The translations under genes were made by a program, and so were the position numbers. Positions 24,072-34,362 of a DNA stretch of 64,000 nt are shown in pieces; position 1 is the stretch's first letter; the number at the start of each line of letters is the position of its first letter. The notes beneath the pieces are model-generated. The model was not told the DNA's origin and ran no database searches. It saw only the letters and a program-made list of their open reading frames with translations. This stretch comes from Sphingopyxis sp. OPL5 (GTDB taxonomy: Bacteria; Pseudomonadota; Alphaproteobacteria; Sphingomonadales; Sphingomonadaceae): positions 4,458,001-4,522,000 of the forward strand of contig NZ_CP060725.1 of the NCBI RefSeq assembly GCF_003797775.2, in the 5' to 3' direction.

Positions 24072-25765
24072 TGAACGCCACCGCCGCATTCTCTGACGCC
24101 GTCGCGATCCAGCCGGCGCAATGCGCCGCGCTCTATCTGCGCGTCTCGACCGGCCGGCAGGCTGAGAGCGACCTGTCGATTCCCGACCAACGCCGCCAGA
24201 TCGAGAGCTATTGCCTCTCGCGCGGCTGGGATGTCGCGGAGGTTTTCGTCGAGCCAGGCAACACCGCGACCGACGATCGCCGCCCTGCCTTTCAGGCGAT
24301 GATAGATGCAGCGATGGAAAAGCCGCCGGCGTTCAGCGTGATCGTCGTCCACAGCTTCTCGCGCTTCTTCCGCGACCAGTTCCAGTTCGAGTTCTACATT
24401 CGCAAGCTGGCGAAGAACGGCGTGCGGCTGATTTCGATCACGCAGGATTTGGGCGACGATCCCATGAGCGTGATGATGCGCCAGATCATGACGTTGTTCG
24501 ACGAGTATCAGTCGAAGGAAAACGGCAAGCATACGCTGCGTGCCATGAACGAGAACGCGCGGCAGGGCTTCTGGAACGGCGCCCGCGCTCCGATCGGCTA
24601 CCGGGTGGTCGAAGCGGAGCGCCGGGGGGCGAAGATCAAGAAGAAGCTGGAGATCGACCCGATCCATGCCGAAACGGTGCGGCGCATCTACCGCATGGCG
24701 CTCAACGGCATCGACAACAACGGGCCGATGGGACTCAAGTCGATCGCCACCTGGCTGAACGAGAACGGCGTCCGCACCCGCGACGGCGGTCGCTGGGGCA
24801 TTGCCTCGGTGCATCTGCTGCTGACCCGCACCACCTATATCGGTGAGCATCGCTTCAACACGCGCGACCACAAGACGCGCAGCCCCAAGCCGGAGGCCGA
24901 GCATTCGGTGATGGAGGTGCCACCGATCATCACCAGGGCGGAATGGGAGGCGGTCCAACGCTCGTTGAAGGCGCGCAGCCCAAAGATGATGCCGCCGCGC
25001 GCGGTGGGCGGTTCGATCCTCCTCACCGGCATCTGCTTCTGCGCCTGCTGCGGCGGGGCGATGACGCTGCGCTCGGGCACGAGCAGCATGGGGCGCGAGT
25101 ATCGTTACTACACCTGTTCGACCAAGGCTCGGCAAGGCAAGACCGGCTGCCCCGGCATCACCGTCCCGATGGACAAGCTCGACACCGCCGTCGCCGAACA
25201 TCTTGAATCGCGCCTGCTCGATGCGACGCGGCTGGAGGAGATGATGGATGCGCTGCTTGAGCGGCGCGACGAGTGGGTCGGGCAGCGCCGGCAGCACGTC
25301 GCCGATCTGGAGCGACGGGCGACTGAAGCCGAAGCCAAGCTCAAACGGCTCTACGAGGCGATCGAAAATGGCGTGGTCGATATGGGCGATTCCTCGCTCA
25401 AGGTCCGCATCGCCGAGCTGACCGCGATCCGTGACCAGGCCAGGGGCGATGCCGAGCGCGCTGTCTCCCATATCGAGAAGATCGGCCCGGCCATCACCGT
25501 CGAAAGCCTGCGCGCGTTCGCGATGGCCGCCCGTCGCAAGCTGCGCCGGGACGATGGTTCTTTCGCTCGGGACTATCTGAGAGCCGTCGCGCAGCGGGTC
25601 GAGGTCGTGAGCAAGTCCGAGGTTCGCATCCTCGGCAAGCGCAGCGAGTTGCTGCGGACCCTCACCGCCGCCTCTGGCGTAGAGGCGGCGGTGCTAGGCG
25701 TTCGGTCTTTTGAACCGAAATGGCGCACCCGGAACGATTCGAACGTCCGACCCTCAGATTCGTAG
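24068..25765 (+). CDS. Large serine recombinase (element integrase)
   Basis: A 565-residue protein. The resolvase domain is at residues 17-165 with the nucleophile in AALYLRVSTGRQAESDLSIP. The recombinase domain is about residues 190-330. A zinc ribbon follows (ICFCACCGGAMTL and CSTKARQGKTGC), then a coiled-coil region (residues 410-480). Such integrases move elements between att sites. The start at 24068 overlaps the toxin stop. The last 15 codons and the stop lie inside the antisense of tRNA-Arg (from 25721), so the C-terminus WRTRNDSNVRPSDS is host-encoded. The excised form should therefore have a different tail. Confidence 0.92.
   Translation: MMNATAAFSDAVAIQPAQCAALYLRVSTGRQAESDLSIPDQRRQIESYCLSRGWDVAEVFVEPGNTATDDRRPAFQAMIDAAMEKPPAFSVIVVHSFSRFFRDQFQFEFYIRKLAKNGVRLISITQDLGDDPMSVMMRQIMTLFDEYQSKENGKHTLRAMNENARQGFWNGARAPIGYRVVEAERRGAKIKKKLEIDPIHAETVRRIYRMALNGIDNNGPMGLKSIATWLNENGVRTRDGGRWGIASVHLLLTRTTYIGEHRFNTRDHKTRSPKPEAEHSVMEVPPIITRAEWEAVQRSLKARSPKMMPPRAVGGSILLTGICFCACCGGAMTLRSGTSSMGREYRYYTCSTKARQGKTGCPGITVPMDKLDTAVAEHLESRLLDATRLEEMMDALLERRDEWVGQRRQHVADLERRATEAEAKLKRLYEAIENGVVDMGDSSLKVRIAELTAIRDQARGDAERAVSHIEKIGPAITVESLRAFAMAARRKLRRDDGSFARDYLRAVAQRVEVVSKSEVRILGKRSELLRTLTAASGVEAAVLGVRSFEPKWRTRNDSNVRPSDS
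25701..25745. other. Putative right attachment site (attR)
   Basis: The element's last gene runs into the 3' end of tRNA-Arg at 25721. The DNA just before the tRNA (GGTCTTTTGAACCGAAA, about 25704-25720) is not part of it, so the junction is probably at or near 25721-25745. A matching copy of the tRNA 3' end should lie at the far left end of the element, outside the window. TTCGGTCTTTTGAACCGAA (25701-25719) is also a near-perfect hairpin. The exact crossover cannot be fixed here. Confidence 0.45.
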
Positions 25766-25797
25766 TCTGATGCTCTATCCAGCTGAGCTACGGGTGC
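25721..25797 (-). tRNA. tRNA-Arg (anticodon ACG)
   Basis: Minus-strand gene of 77 nt with encoded CCA. The acceptor stem GCACCCG pairs with CGGGTGC. The D-arm (GCTCAGCTGGATAGAGC) and T-arm (TTCGAAT loop) are normal. The anticodon stem TCAGA/TCTGA holds the loop CTACGAA, so the anticodon is ACG, reading CGN arginine codons after A34 modification. Its 3' end forms the junction with the mobile element. Confidence 0.95.
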
Positions 25798-25841
25798 GTG
25801 GAGACGCGCCTTTAAGGGGGAGCGTGCGGGGGCGCAACCCC

Positions 25842-26369
25842 CTATTTCAGCTTTGTGACCACGGAGCAGGACGACTGGTGGCGCGCCGCGTCGAGACCGG
25901 CGATTTCGCCCGGCTCCCTGAGCAGCAGGCGGATCAGTGCGATGCCCCGGTCATGGGCGGTGCGCACGATCTCCGCGCCCACAGGCACCGCCTGCCCTTC
26001 GCGCGCGACAATGATTCGATAGGGCTTGCCGCCGGCTTCCAGATCGTTGCGGACAAAGATGACGTCGGTCGCCGCGTCGAACAGGCTGAGCGAACTGTAG
26101 CGGCCCGCCACCGGAGTGACGTCGATCGCCACCGGTCCGCCCGACAGATCATAGGGACAGCTCGAATAGGCAAGGTCGGGACTGGGCCGCACGACCGGTT
26201 GGCGTTCGGGCGTCGCGAGATTGCTGTAGGACATGGTGTTCACCCCGCCCTGCCCCAGCCGGTCCATCGCGACATTCATCAGGCCATAGGGGATGTAGAG
26301 AATCGCGGCCCATGCCGTCGCCGCCGCGACGAGCAGGCCAAAAAGGAGGGGGCCGAGCCAGTTCCGCAT
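25842..26369 (-). CDS. DUF1254-type membrane-anchored protein
   Basis: A 175-residue protein with an N-terminal membrane helix (WLGPLLFGLLVAAATAWAAI). A DUF1254-type beta domain follows (NTMSYSNLATPERQPVVRPS, SPDLAYSSCPYDLSGG, YSSLSLFDAATDVIFVRND). The family is often fused to DUF1214 in one protein; here the two are separate neighbouring genes. It starts 2 bp after the DUF1214 stop, so they are one transcript. It probably faces the periplasm. The biochemical role of these domains is unsettled. Confidence 0.8.
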   Translation of the reverse strand: MRNWLGPLLFGLLVAAATAWAAILYIPYGLMNVAMDRLGQGGVNTMSYSNLATPERQPVVRPSPDLAYSSCPYDLSGGPVAIDVTPVAGRYSSLSLFDAATDVIFVRNDLEAGGKPYRIIVAREGQAVPVGAEIVRTAHDRGIALIRLLLREPGEIAGLDAARHQSSCSVVTKLK

Positions 26370-26370
26370 T

Positions 26371-26946
26371 TCAGCAGCCCTCCTTCACGATGCGCGGAAG
26401 CATCGCCTTGACGGGGTCGGCGCGAAAGGCGGGGCCGGGGTTGTACATGCGCAGGGTCAGCTGGAAAGGTTGCCCCTTGATACCGGGCAGCCAGGCGACG
26501 TCCTGCGGCTTGTCGGGCGAAATGCTGACGCTCCATTCGCCCTTGGCATCGAGCGCGACATTGGCGCCGTTGACCGACCAGATCCGGCCCGGATTGTCGA
26601 CCAGATAGCCCTCGGCATCATAGACGGTGACGCTCCACCAGCGCGCGTCGAGCGGCTTGCCCGACAGGCTGTAGCGGCAATTGCCGTCGAGCGGCGCGCC
26701 CGCCGCGTCGGTCTTGGCAAGCCAATAGACGGTTTCCTTCGCGGGCAGCGCGAGCAGCCCCGAGCGCGCGACCATCGCGCGCGTCAGCGGGTCGGTCGCC
26801 TTGGTCCCGTAACCGAGCGAGGTCGACCACGGGCCGTTGCGGATCCCGCCGTCGCCGAGCCCGCCATTAGTGAGCGCCCAGGCGCCGCCAAGCCCCACCG
26901 CCAATCCGCCCACCAAAGTGATCGCATAGCGGTGCCAGCTCTTCAT
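26371..26946 (-). CDS. DUF1214-type membrane-anchored protein
   Basis: A 191-residue protein with an N-terminal helix (ITLVGGLAVGLGGAWAL) and a beta-rich DUF1214 domain: TVYWLAKTDAAGAPLDGNCR, YSLSGKPLDARWWSVTVYDA, SISPDKPQDVAWLPGIKGQP and LTLRMYNPGPAF. This is the C-terminal half of the usual DUF1254-DUF1214 protein as a free unit. It is the first gene of the pair, 15 bp downstream of the ppdK stop, and may be transcribed with ppdK. Function is unknown. Confidence 0.85.
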   Translation of the reverse strand: MKSWHRYAITLVGGLAVGLGGAWALTNGGLGDGGIRNGPWSTSLGYGTKATDPLTRAMVARSGLLALPAKETVYWLAKTDAAGAPLDGNCRYSLSGKPLDARWWSVTVYDAEGYLVDNPGRIWSVNGANVALDAKGEWSVSISPDKPQDVAWLPGIKGQPFQLTLRMYNPGPAFRADPVKAMLPRIVKEGC

Positions 26947-26961
26947 GCGCGCCCTTCCCGG

Positions 26962-29628
<2,667 letters not shown>

Positions 29629-29727
29629 ATGCTCCTGCTGCCCCGGGGAGGAGGTTGCGGCTGGATAGTTATGCAGTCCCGGTTGGTCGAATCAGTTTTG
29701 CTTTGTCATTCTCAAGGCTTCTCAAAT

Positions 29728-29807
29728 CCGTTCGCATCGAGCGAAGTCGAGATGCCCATCGGTCGTTCGTGCCTTCGCGGTGTCTCGACTTCGCTCGACA
29801 CGAACGG
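29728..29807. repeat. REP-like inverted repeat between glyS and ppdK
   Basis: Two arms of 29 bp (29728-29756 and 29779-29807) are inverted copies with four mismatches. Both contain TCGAGCGAAGTCGAGA or its complement. This motif is a common intergenic palindromic repeat in sphingomonads. The gap holds CATCGGTCGTTCGTGCCTTCGC. It may act as a transcription stop or a REP-associated transposition unit. Confidence 0.7.
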
Positions 29808-29824
29808 GATTTCCTATGCCGGCC

Positions 29825-31954
29825 CTAGCCCTCGATCTTCGAGAAATCGGCGACGCCGTGCACCGCGCCGGTAAAGCGCGACAACAGACCGAGGCGATAG
29901 GCGCGGACCGCTTCGTCGGGGTCGTTGACCATCACGCCCTCGAAAAAGGCATCGATCGGCGCGCGGAGTGATGCGAGCGCGGCCATCGCGTCGGTGAAGC
30001 GCTCCTCGGCGACCGCGGCAGCGGCCGTGGGCCCGGCGGCGTCGAGCGCGGCGAGCAGCGCCTTTTCCATCTCCGTCGCCCCAGCGAAAGCTGGGGCCGC
30101 CATCGTCGGCTCGCCATCGCCAGCGATCCCAGCTTTCGCTGGGATGACGGTATCTTTGCTCGCCTGCTTCAGGATATTCGCCGCGCGCTTGTAGCCCGCG
30201 AGCAGGTTGGTGCCGTCCTCGGTCGCCAAGAATGCTTGCAAGTCCCGGGCACGTGCTTCCGTCCGATCAAGCCGCGTGTCGTCTCGACTATTCCATTCAC
30301 GCGACGCCTGCACCACATCTGCCGATACACCAGTTTCGCGCAATTGAACCGCCAGACGCTCCGTCAAAAAGTCCGGAATCGTTGTCAGGATTTTGCGATC
30401 AGCAATTTGCTTTTCGTTCAATGGAGCAACCGGATCACTTTGGCCAAGCCATTGCGTCGCTGCGGCGTCAGTCGACAGCTTCAATCCGTTTTGCAAAATC
30501 AGACGCAGTGAAGAAATGCCCGCACGCCTAAGAGCGAACGGGTCTTTCGACCCGGTCGGGAACATATCCTCACAAAAGAACCCGAACAGAGTATCCAGCT
30601 TGTCCGCCAGCGCCACAGCCACCGTTACCGGCGCGGTCGGCACGTCATCGCCCTGCCCGACCGGCTTGTAATGGTCGCGGATCGCGTCGGCGACGGCATC
30701 GGGCAAGCCCTCGGCGCGGGCGTAATAGCCGCCCATCAGGCCTTGCAGTTCGGGGAACTCGCCGACCATTTCGGTGACGAGGTCGGCCTTCGCCAGTTCG
30801 GCCGCCTGCCGCGCGAGTGCGGGGTCGCAGTTCGGGACAATGCCTTCGCTCGCCAGCCATTCGGCCAGCTTCGCGACGCGCTCGACCTTGTCGGCGACCG
30901 TCCCCAGCTTTTCGTGGAAAGTGATGTTCGCCAGCTTCTCGGCATGCTGCGCGAGCGTCTTCTTCTGGTCTTGTTCCCAGAAGAAACGCGCATCCGAAAG
31001 CCGCGCCGCGAGCACCTTGCGATTGCCCGCGACGATCTCCACGCCACCGTCCTTCGCGTCTATATTCGCGGTGCACACGAAGCCGTTCGCGAGCTTGCCG
31101 CCCGCATCGTTCACGACGAAATATTTCTGGTTCACGCGCGCGGTCAGCTGGATGACTTCGGGCGGCACCTCCAGGAACGCTTCGTCGAAGCGGCCGAGCA
31201 AGGGCACCGGCCATTCGGTGAGCCCGGCATTCTCGATCACCAGCCCCTCGTCCTCGACCAGCGTCAGCCCGGCGTCGGCAGCAGCCTTCGCCGCACCGGT
31301 GCGGACGATCGCCTGGCGCTCTTCATGGTCGACGATGACATGGCAGGCGCGCAGCTTTTCGGCATAATCCGACGCCGAACCGATCGTGATCTCGCCCGGG
31401 CAGTGGAAACGGTGGCCGCGCGTCGCGAAACTCGCGGAAATCCCGCTAACTTCACACGGAATCAGCGCTTCGCCGAAAATCGCGACGATGCCCGACAGCG
31501 GGCGCACCCAGCGCAGGCTTTCGCTGCTCGCGCTCGCCTTGCCCCAGCGCATCGACTTGGGCCAGGCGAAGGCACGGACGATGGCGGGGATCGCATCGGC
31601 GAGCACGTCGGCGGTCGCGCGGCCGGGCTTGTCGATCACCGCGAAATACACGCCGTCGCGGTCTTCGAGCTGGTCCTGCGTCAGGCCGGTCTTGCGCAGG
31701 AAGCCTTCGAGCGCCTGCGGCGGCGCGCTGCTGCGCGGCCCCTTGAGTTCCTCGCTGACGGCGGCAGTTGCCTGCGGCAGGTCGCGCGCGATCAGCGCGA
31801 GGCGGCGCGGGGTCGACCAGATGGTGAGATCGCCCGTTTCAAGACCTGCGGCGGCCATCTGAGCGCGAAACAGTTTTTCGAGTTCGGCGCGCGCGCCGGC
31901 CTGCATTCGCGCCGGGATTTCCTCGCTGCGCAGTTCGAGAAGAAAGTCGGTCAC
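29825..31954 (-). CDS. glyS: Glycyl-tRNA synthetase beta subunit
   Basis: A 709-residue beta subunit of the bacterial alpha2-beta2 glycyl-tRNA synthetase, needed to charge tRNA-Gly. It starts at GTG 31954 ([20 protein letters not shown]), overlapping the glyQ stop as GTGA. Conserved parts include [54 protein letters not shown] and the C-terminal anticodon-type domain. Two oddities are described in the findings: a low-GC patch (about 30235-30600) and a palindromic repeat read in frame (about 30075-30151). Length is about 20 residues above normal as a result. Confidence 0.96.
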   Translation of the reverse strand: MTDFLLELRSEEIPARMQAGARAELEKLFRAQMAAAGLETGDLTIWSTPRRLALIARDLPQATAAVSEELKGPRSSAPPQALEGFLRKTGLTQDQLEDRDGVYFAVIDKPGRATADVLADAIPAIVRAFAWPKSMRWGKASASSESLRWVRPLSGIVAIFGEALIPCEVSGISASFATRGHRFHCPGEITIGSASDYAEKLRACHVIVDHEERQAIVRTGAAKAAADAGLTLVEDEGLVIENAGLTEWPVPLLGRFDEAFLEVPPEVIQLTARVNQKYFVVNDAGGKLANGFVCTANIDAKDGGVEIVAGNRKVLAARLSDARFFWEQDQKKTLAQHAEKLANITFHEKLGTVADKVERVAKLAEWLASEGIVPNCDPALARQAAELAKADLVTEMVGEFPELQGLMGGYYARAEGLPDAVADAIRDHYKPVGQGDDVPTAPVTVAVALADKLDTLFGFFCEDMFPTGSKDPFALRRAGISSLRLILQNGLKLSTDAAATQWLGQSDPVAPLNEKQIADRKILTTIPDFLTERLAVQLRETGVSADVVQASREWNSRDDTRLDRTEARARDLQAFLATEDGTNLLAGYKRAANILKQASKDTVIPAKAGIAGDGEPTMAAPAFAGATEMEKALLAALDAAGPTAAAAVAEERFTDAMAALASLRAPIDAFFEGVMVNDPDEAVRAYRLGLLSRFTGAVHGVADFSKIEG
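30079..30150. repeat. Palindromic repeat pair inside glyS
   Basis: CCCCAGCGAAAGCTGGGG (30079-30096) and ATCCCAGCTTTCGCTGGGAT (about 30125-30144), each a palindrome, face each other inside the coding region. In frame they encode [20 protein letters not shown] and FAGATE. This peptide type (VIPAKAGI) comes from REP-like palindromes elsewhere in proteobacteria. No stop or frameshift results. Confidence 0.7.
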
Positions 31955-32874
31955 AGCGTCCACCCCGGATATTTTGCGGTCCAGTTTTCGGACTGGCTGT
32001 CGATCCACGCCTTGCAGCTGCCCTTCGCAAGGTCGCGGACGCGCGCCATGTAATTGGCGCGTTCCTGGACGCTGATCACGCCGCGCGCCTGCAAGAGGTT
32101 GAAGAGGTGGCTCGCCTCGATCGCCTGGTCATAGGCCGCGAGCGGGACATTCGCCGCGATCGCGCGTTTGCACTCTTCCTCGGCGGCCTTGAATCCCGCG
32201 AAGAGCGTGTCGGTATCGGCGACCTCGAAATTCCATTTCGAGAATTGCCGTTCGTTCTCGAGGAAGACGTCGCCATAGCTGACCGCCGCGACGTCGCCGA
32301 CCGCGTCCGAAAAGCGCAGGTCGTACACATTGTCGACATTCTGGATATACATGGCGAGGCGTTCGAGCCCGTAGGTGAGCTCGCCCGCGACGGGCTTGCA
32401 GTCGAAGCCGCCCATCTGCTGGAAATAGGTGAACTGGGTGACTTCCATCCCGTCGCACCAGACTTCCCAGCCCAGCCCCCACGCGCCGAGCGTCGGCGAT
32501 TCCCAATCATCCTCGACGAAGCGGATGTCGTGGAGCAGCGGGTCGATGCCGATCGCGGCGAGGCTGCCCAGATATTGATCCTGCAGGTCGGCGGGCGACG
32601 GCTTCAGGATCACCTGATACTGATAATAATGCTGGAGCCGGTTCGGGTTCTCGCCATAGCGCCCGTCGGTCGGGCGGCGGCTCGGCTGGACATAGGCGAC
32701 GTTCCACGGCTCTGGACCAAGGCTGCGCAGCGTCGTCGCGGGGTGAAAGGTCCCCGCCCCCACGCGCATATCATAGGGCTGCAGGATCGCGCAGCCGCGC
32801 GCCGCCCAATAATTATGCAGCGTCAGGATCATGTCCTGAAAGCTGAGGGGGGCCTTTTCCGCCGCGTCGGCCAT
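31951..32874 (-). CDS. glyQ: Glycyl-tRNA synthetase alpha subunit
   Basis: A 307-residue catalytic alpha subunit, normal length. The class II motifs are present: [58 protein letters not shown] and [23 protein letters not shown] at 32874 ([15 protein letters not shown]) is chosen because upstream codons look non-coding. The stop overlaps the GTG of glyS. It is the first gene of the glyQ-glyS operon. Confidence 0.97.
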   Translation of the reverse strand: MADAAEKAPLSFQDMILTLHNYWAARGCAILQPYDMRVGAGTFHPATTLRSLGPEPWNVAYVQPSRRPTDGRYGENPNRLQHYYQYQVILKPSPADLQDQYLGSLAAIGIDPLLHDIRFVEDDWESPTLGAWGLGWEVWCDGMEVTQFTYFQQMGGFDCKPVAGELTYGLERLAMYIQNVDNVYDLRFSDAVGDVAAVSYGDVFLENERQFSKWNFEVADTDTLFAGFKAAEEECKRAIAANVPLAAYDQAIEASHLFNLLQARGVISVQERANYMARVRDLAKGSCKAWIDSQSENWTAKYPGWTL

Positions 32875-33000
32875 TTTTCGCCATCTTTCGCAGGTGCAAC
32901 AATTGCCGCCGCCCTTGGCGCAGCGGGGCGCGAGGGTCAAGGCTCCGCGCCCTTCGAACCCTCGCGAAACAGCGCCCCTTGTCAGGCTCACAAAACTTTT

Positions 33001-33058
33001 TGTCAGGTCTTGTTGACATAGTCAGCGAATCGCGACATATAGTCAATAACACCTGACA
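33001..33058 (+). promoter_or_regulatory. Sigma-70-like promoter of urcA flanked by inverted repeat
   Basis: TTGACA (33013-33018), 17 bp, CATATA (33036-33041) gives a good promoter for the urcA gene starting at 33109. TGTCAGGT (33001-33008) and ACCTGACA (33051-33058) are perfect inverted arms on both sides of it. CAGGT occurs again at 33064-33068. The arms bracket the promoter, as expected for a repressor that loops or occludes it. The regulator is unknown. Confidence 0.55.
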
Positions 33059-33108
33059 CAAAGACAGGTGGCCATGACCAACACCTAATAAGCCAAGGAG
33101 ATATAGAC

Positions 33109-33432
33109 ATGATGACCCGCACCCTGATCCTCGCCCTCTCGCTCACCGTCGCCGGCGCCCCCGCGCTCGCCGCCGAGCAGCCCACCGCCGAAGTCCGCAT
33201 CGCCGACCTCGACCTTTCCACCGGCCGGGGCCAGCAGCGCCTCGAAACGCGCGTGAAGAGCGCGGCACGTAGCCTTTGCAACAACGGCGCGCGCGGCGTC
33301 GCCGAAATGACCCGCCAGTCGCAGTGCATTGCTGACGTCTTGGCCAGCGCCAAGCCGCAGGCCGACCGCGCCATCGCCCGCGCCGAAGGCGGCACGCAGC
33401 TCGCGCTGCTGATGGTTCGCGCCGCACGCTGA
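33109..33432 (+). CDS. UrcA-family secreted protein
   Basis: A 107-residue protein with a signal peptide (MTRTLILALSLTVAGAPALA). The UrcA pattern follows: VRIADLDLSTGRGQQRLETR, VKSAARSLCNNGARGVAEMT and RQSQCIADVLASAKPQADRA. The two cysteines probably form a disulfide. UrcA proteins are small periplasmic proteins frequent in alphaproteobacteria with unknown function. A strong AAGGAGATATA ribosome site precedes the ATG. It has its own promoter at 33013-33041. Confidence 0.9.
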   Translation: MMTRTLILALSLTVAGAPALAAEQPTAEVRIADLDLSTGRGQQRLETRVKSAARSLCNNGARGVAEMTRQSQCIADVLASAKPQADRAIARAEGGTQLALLMVRAAR

Positions 33433-33652
33433 TGACGGCGGCCGGTGTTTCGCGGTTTCGTTTCGACCGATGCTCCCCGGTGTCGGTCGGCGACCTGAGC
33501 TGGAGCGCCCGCCACGGCGCCGGCGCTCCAGTCTCTTGGCCCGAAACGCTCGCGCGCTCCATTGCCCGCAATTCGCAAATTGTCCTTGGCCGGGACCCTG
33601 CCGTCCTTCATGGCGGCGCGACCGGATCGAGGAACAGGCTGGCGAGGCCCCT

Positions 33653-33865
33653 ATGAACAACAAACTCAAAGTGCTGCGCGCGATGCGCAACTGGAGCCAG
33701 GCCGAACTGGCCGACCGGCTCGACGTGTCGCGGCAGGCGGTGAATGCGATCGAAACGGGAAAATACGACCCGTCGCTGCCGCTCGCCTTCAAGCTCGCCC
33801 GGCTGTTCGACCTGCCGATCGAGGAAATTTTTGACGATGGTTCCGAAGGAAATGGCGATGACTGA
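33653..33865 (+). CDS. Small XRE-type helix-turn-helix regulator
   Basis: A 70-residue protein consisting of one helix-turn-helix (LRAMRNWSQAELADRLDVSR, QAVNAIETGKYDPSLPLAFK, then LARLFDLPIEEIFDD). It is the short YozG/Cro-like type that often controls the next gene. Its TGA overlaps the start of the following membrane-protein gene, so the two are coupled. Regulation of the pair, or of the membrane protein's function, is the likely role. Confidence 0.9.
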   Translation: MNNKLKVLRAMRNWSQAELADRLDVSRQAVNAIETGKYDPSLPLAFKLARLFDLPIEEIFDDGSEGNGDD

Positions 33866-34298
33866 CACCGGCAAGACCACCAAGACCCGGCGTCCGATGT
33901 CGCCGCGGCGCAAGAAATACTGGCTGTCGCTCGGCGCCGCTGGCGTGATCGGCGGCATTATCGGCGGCTGGACCGTCGCCGACCAGCCGGCCGGGCGCAA
34001 CGCGCTCGAAATGGCGAGCACCGGCTCGCTGAGCGAAAGCTTCGCGATCGGCGCCGCGCTGTTCTGGACGCTCGGCCTCGCGGTCTGCATGATCCTCTAT
34101 CACCGCGCGATCGACGATCATGAGGAGCGCGCCTGGCTGTGGGCGGGGCTTGCGGGCTGGTACGCCTTCATCTTCCCCGCGCCGGTCTGGTGGGTCCTGC
34201 ACCGCGCCGGGCTGGCACCGCCCGCCGACGCCATGCTGCTCTTCCTCCTGTCGATGGTCGTCAACGCGGTCGTTTACCTGTGGCTGAAGTTCCGCTGA
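33858..34298 (+). CDS. Membrane protein coupled to the XRE regulator
   Basis: A 146-residue protein with four predicted membrane helices: about residues 18-35 (LSLGAAGVIGGIIGG), 55-73 (AIGAALFWTLGLAVCMI), 86-105 (LWAGLAGWYAFIFPAPVWW) and 118-140 (LLFLLSMVVNAVVYLWL). The basic N-terminus is cytosolic. ATG at 33858 has AAGGA at 33846-33850. The HTH gene plus small membrane protein arrangement is widespread in proteobacteria, often as sensor and regulator. Function is unknown. Confidence 0.75.
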   Translation: MTDTGKTTKTRRPMSPRRKKYWLSLGAAGVIGGIIGGWTVADQPAGRNALEMASTGSLSESFAIGAALFWTLGLAVCMILYHRAIDDHEERAWLWAGLAGWYAFIFPAPVWWVLHRAGLAPPADAMLLFLLSMVVNAVVYLWLKFR

Positions 34299-34362
34299 CG
34301 CTTTTCGCTCTCCCCTTTTTCCTATCCGACGGCCAAAAGGCCCCATGAGAGGTTCGTTCCCC

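Larger units (their letters stand above)
1..25722. mobile_element. Right part of an integrative and conjugative element (trb type)
   Basis: The segment carries a conjugative pilus block (trbB, trbC, trbD), coupling protein, relaxase, TraF peptidase, replication initiator, three DUF736 genes, DUF2840, DUF932, DUF2285, ParB and a large serine recombinase. That set is known from ICEs and plasmids of alphaproteobacteria. The right boundary is the 3' end of tRNA-Arg, where the recombinase gene runs into the tRNA. The left boundary is outside the window, because trbD is cut by the window edge and the other trb genes are missing. Several lesions (split copG, frameshifted DUF2285 gene, in-frame amber, IS insertion) suggest partial decay. 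Whether it still moves cannot be judged from this part alone. Confidence 0.85.

Noticed and set aside
25664..25698. Palindrome CCGCCGCCTCT-GGCGT-AGAGGCGGCGG near the recombinase end, similar to the 38-bp repeat core
   Set aside because: It lies in the coding part of the recombinase and lacks the CTTATCTG and TACTACG parts, so the resemblance is probably chance.
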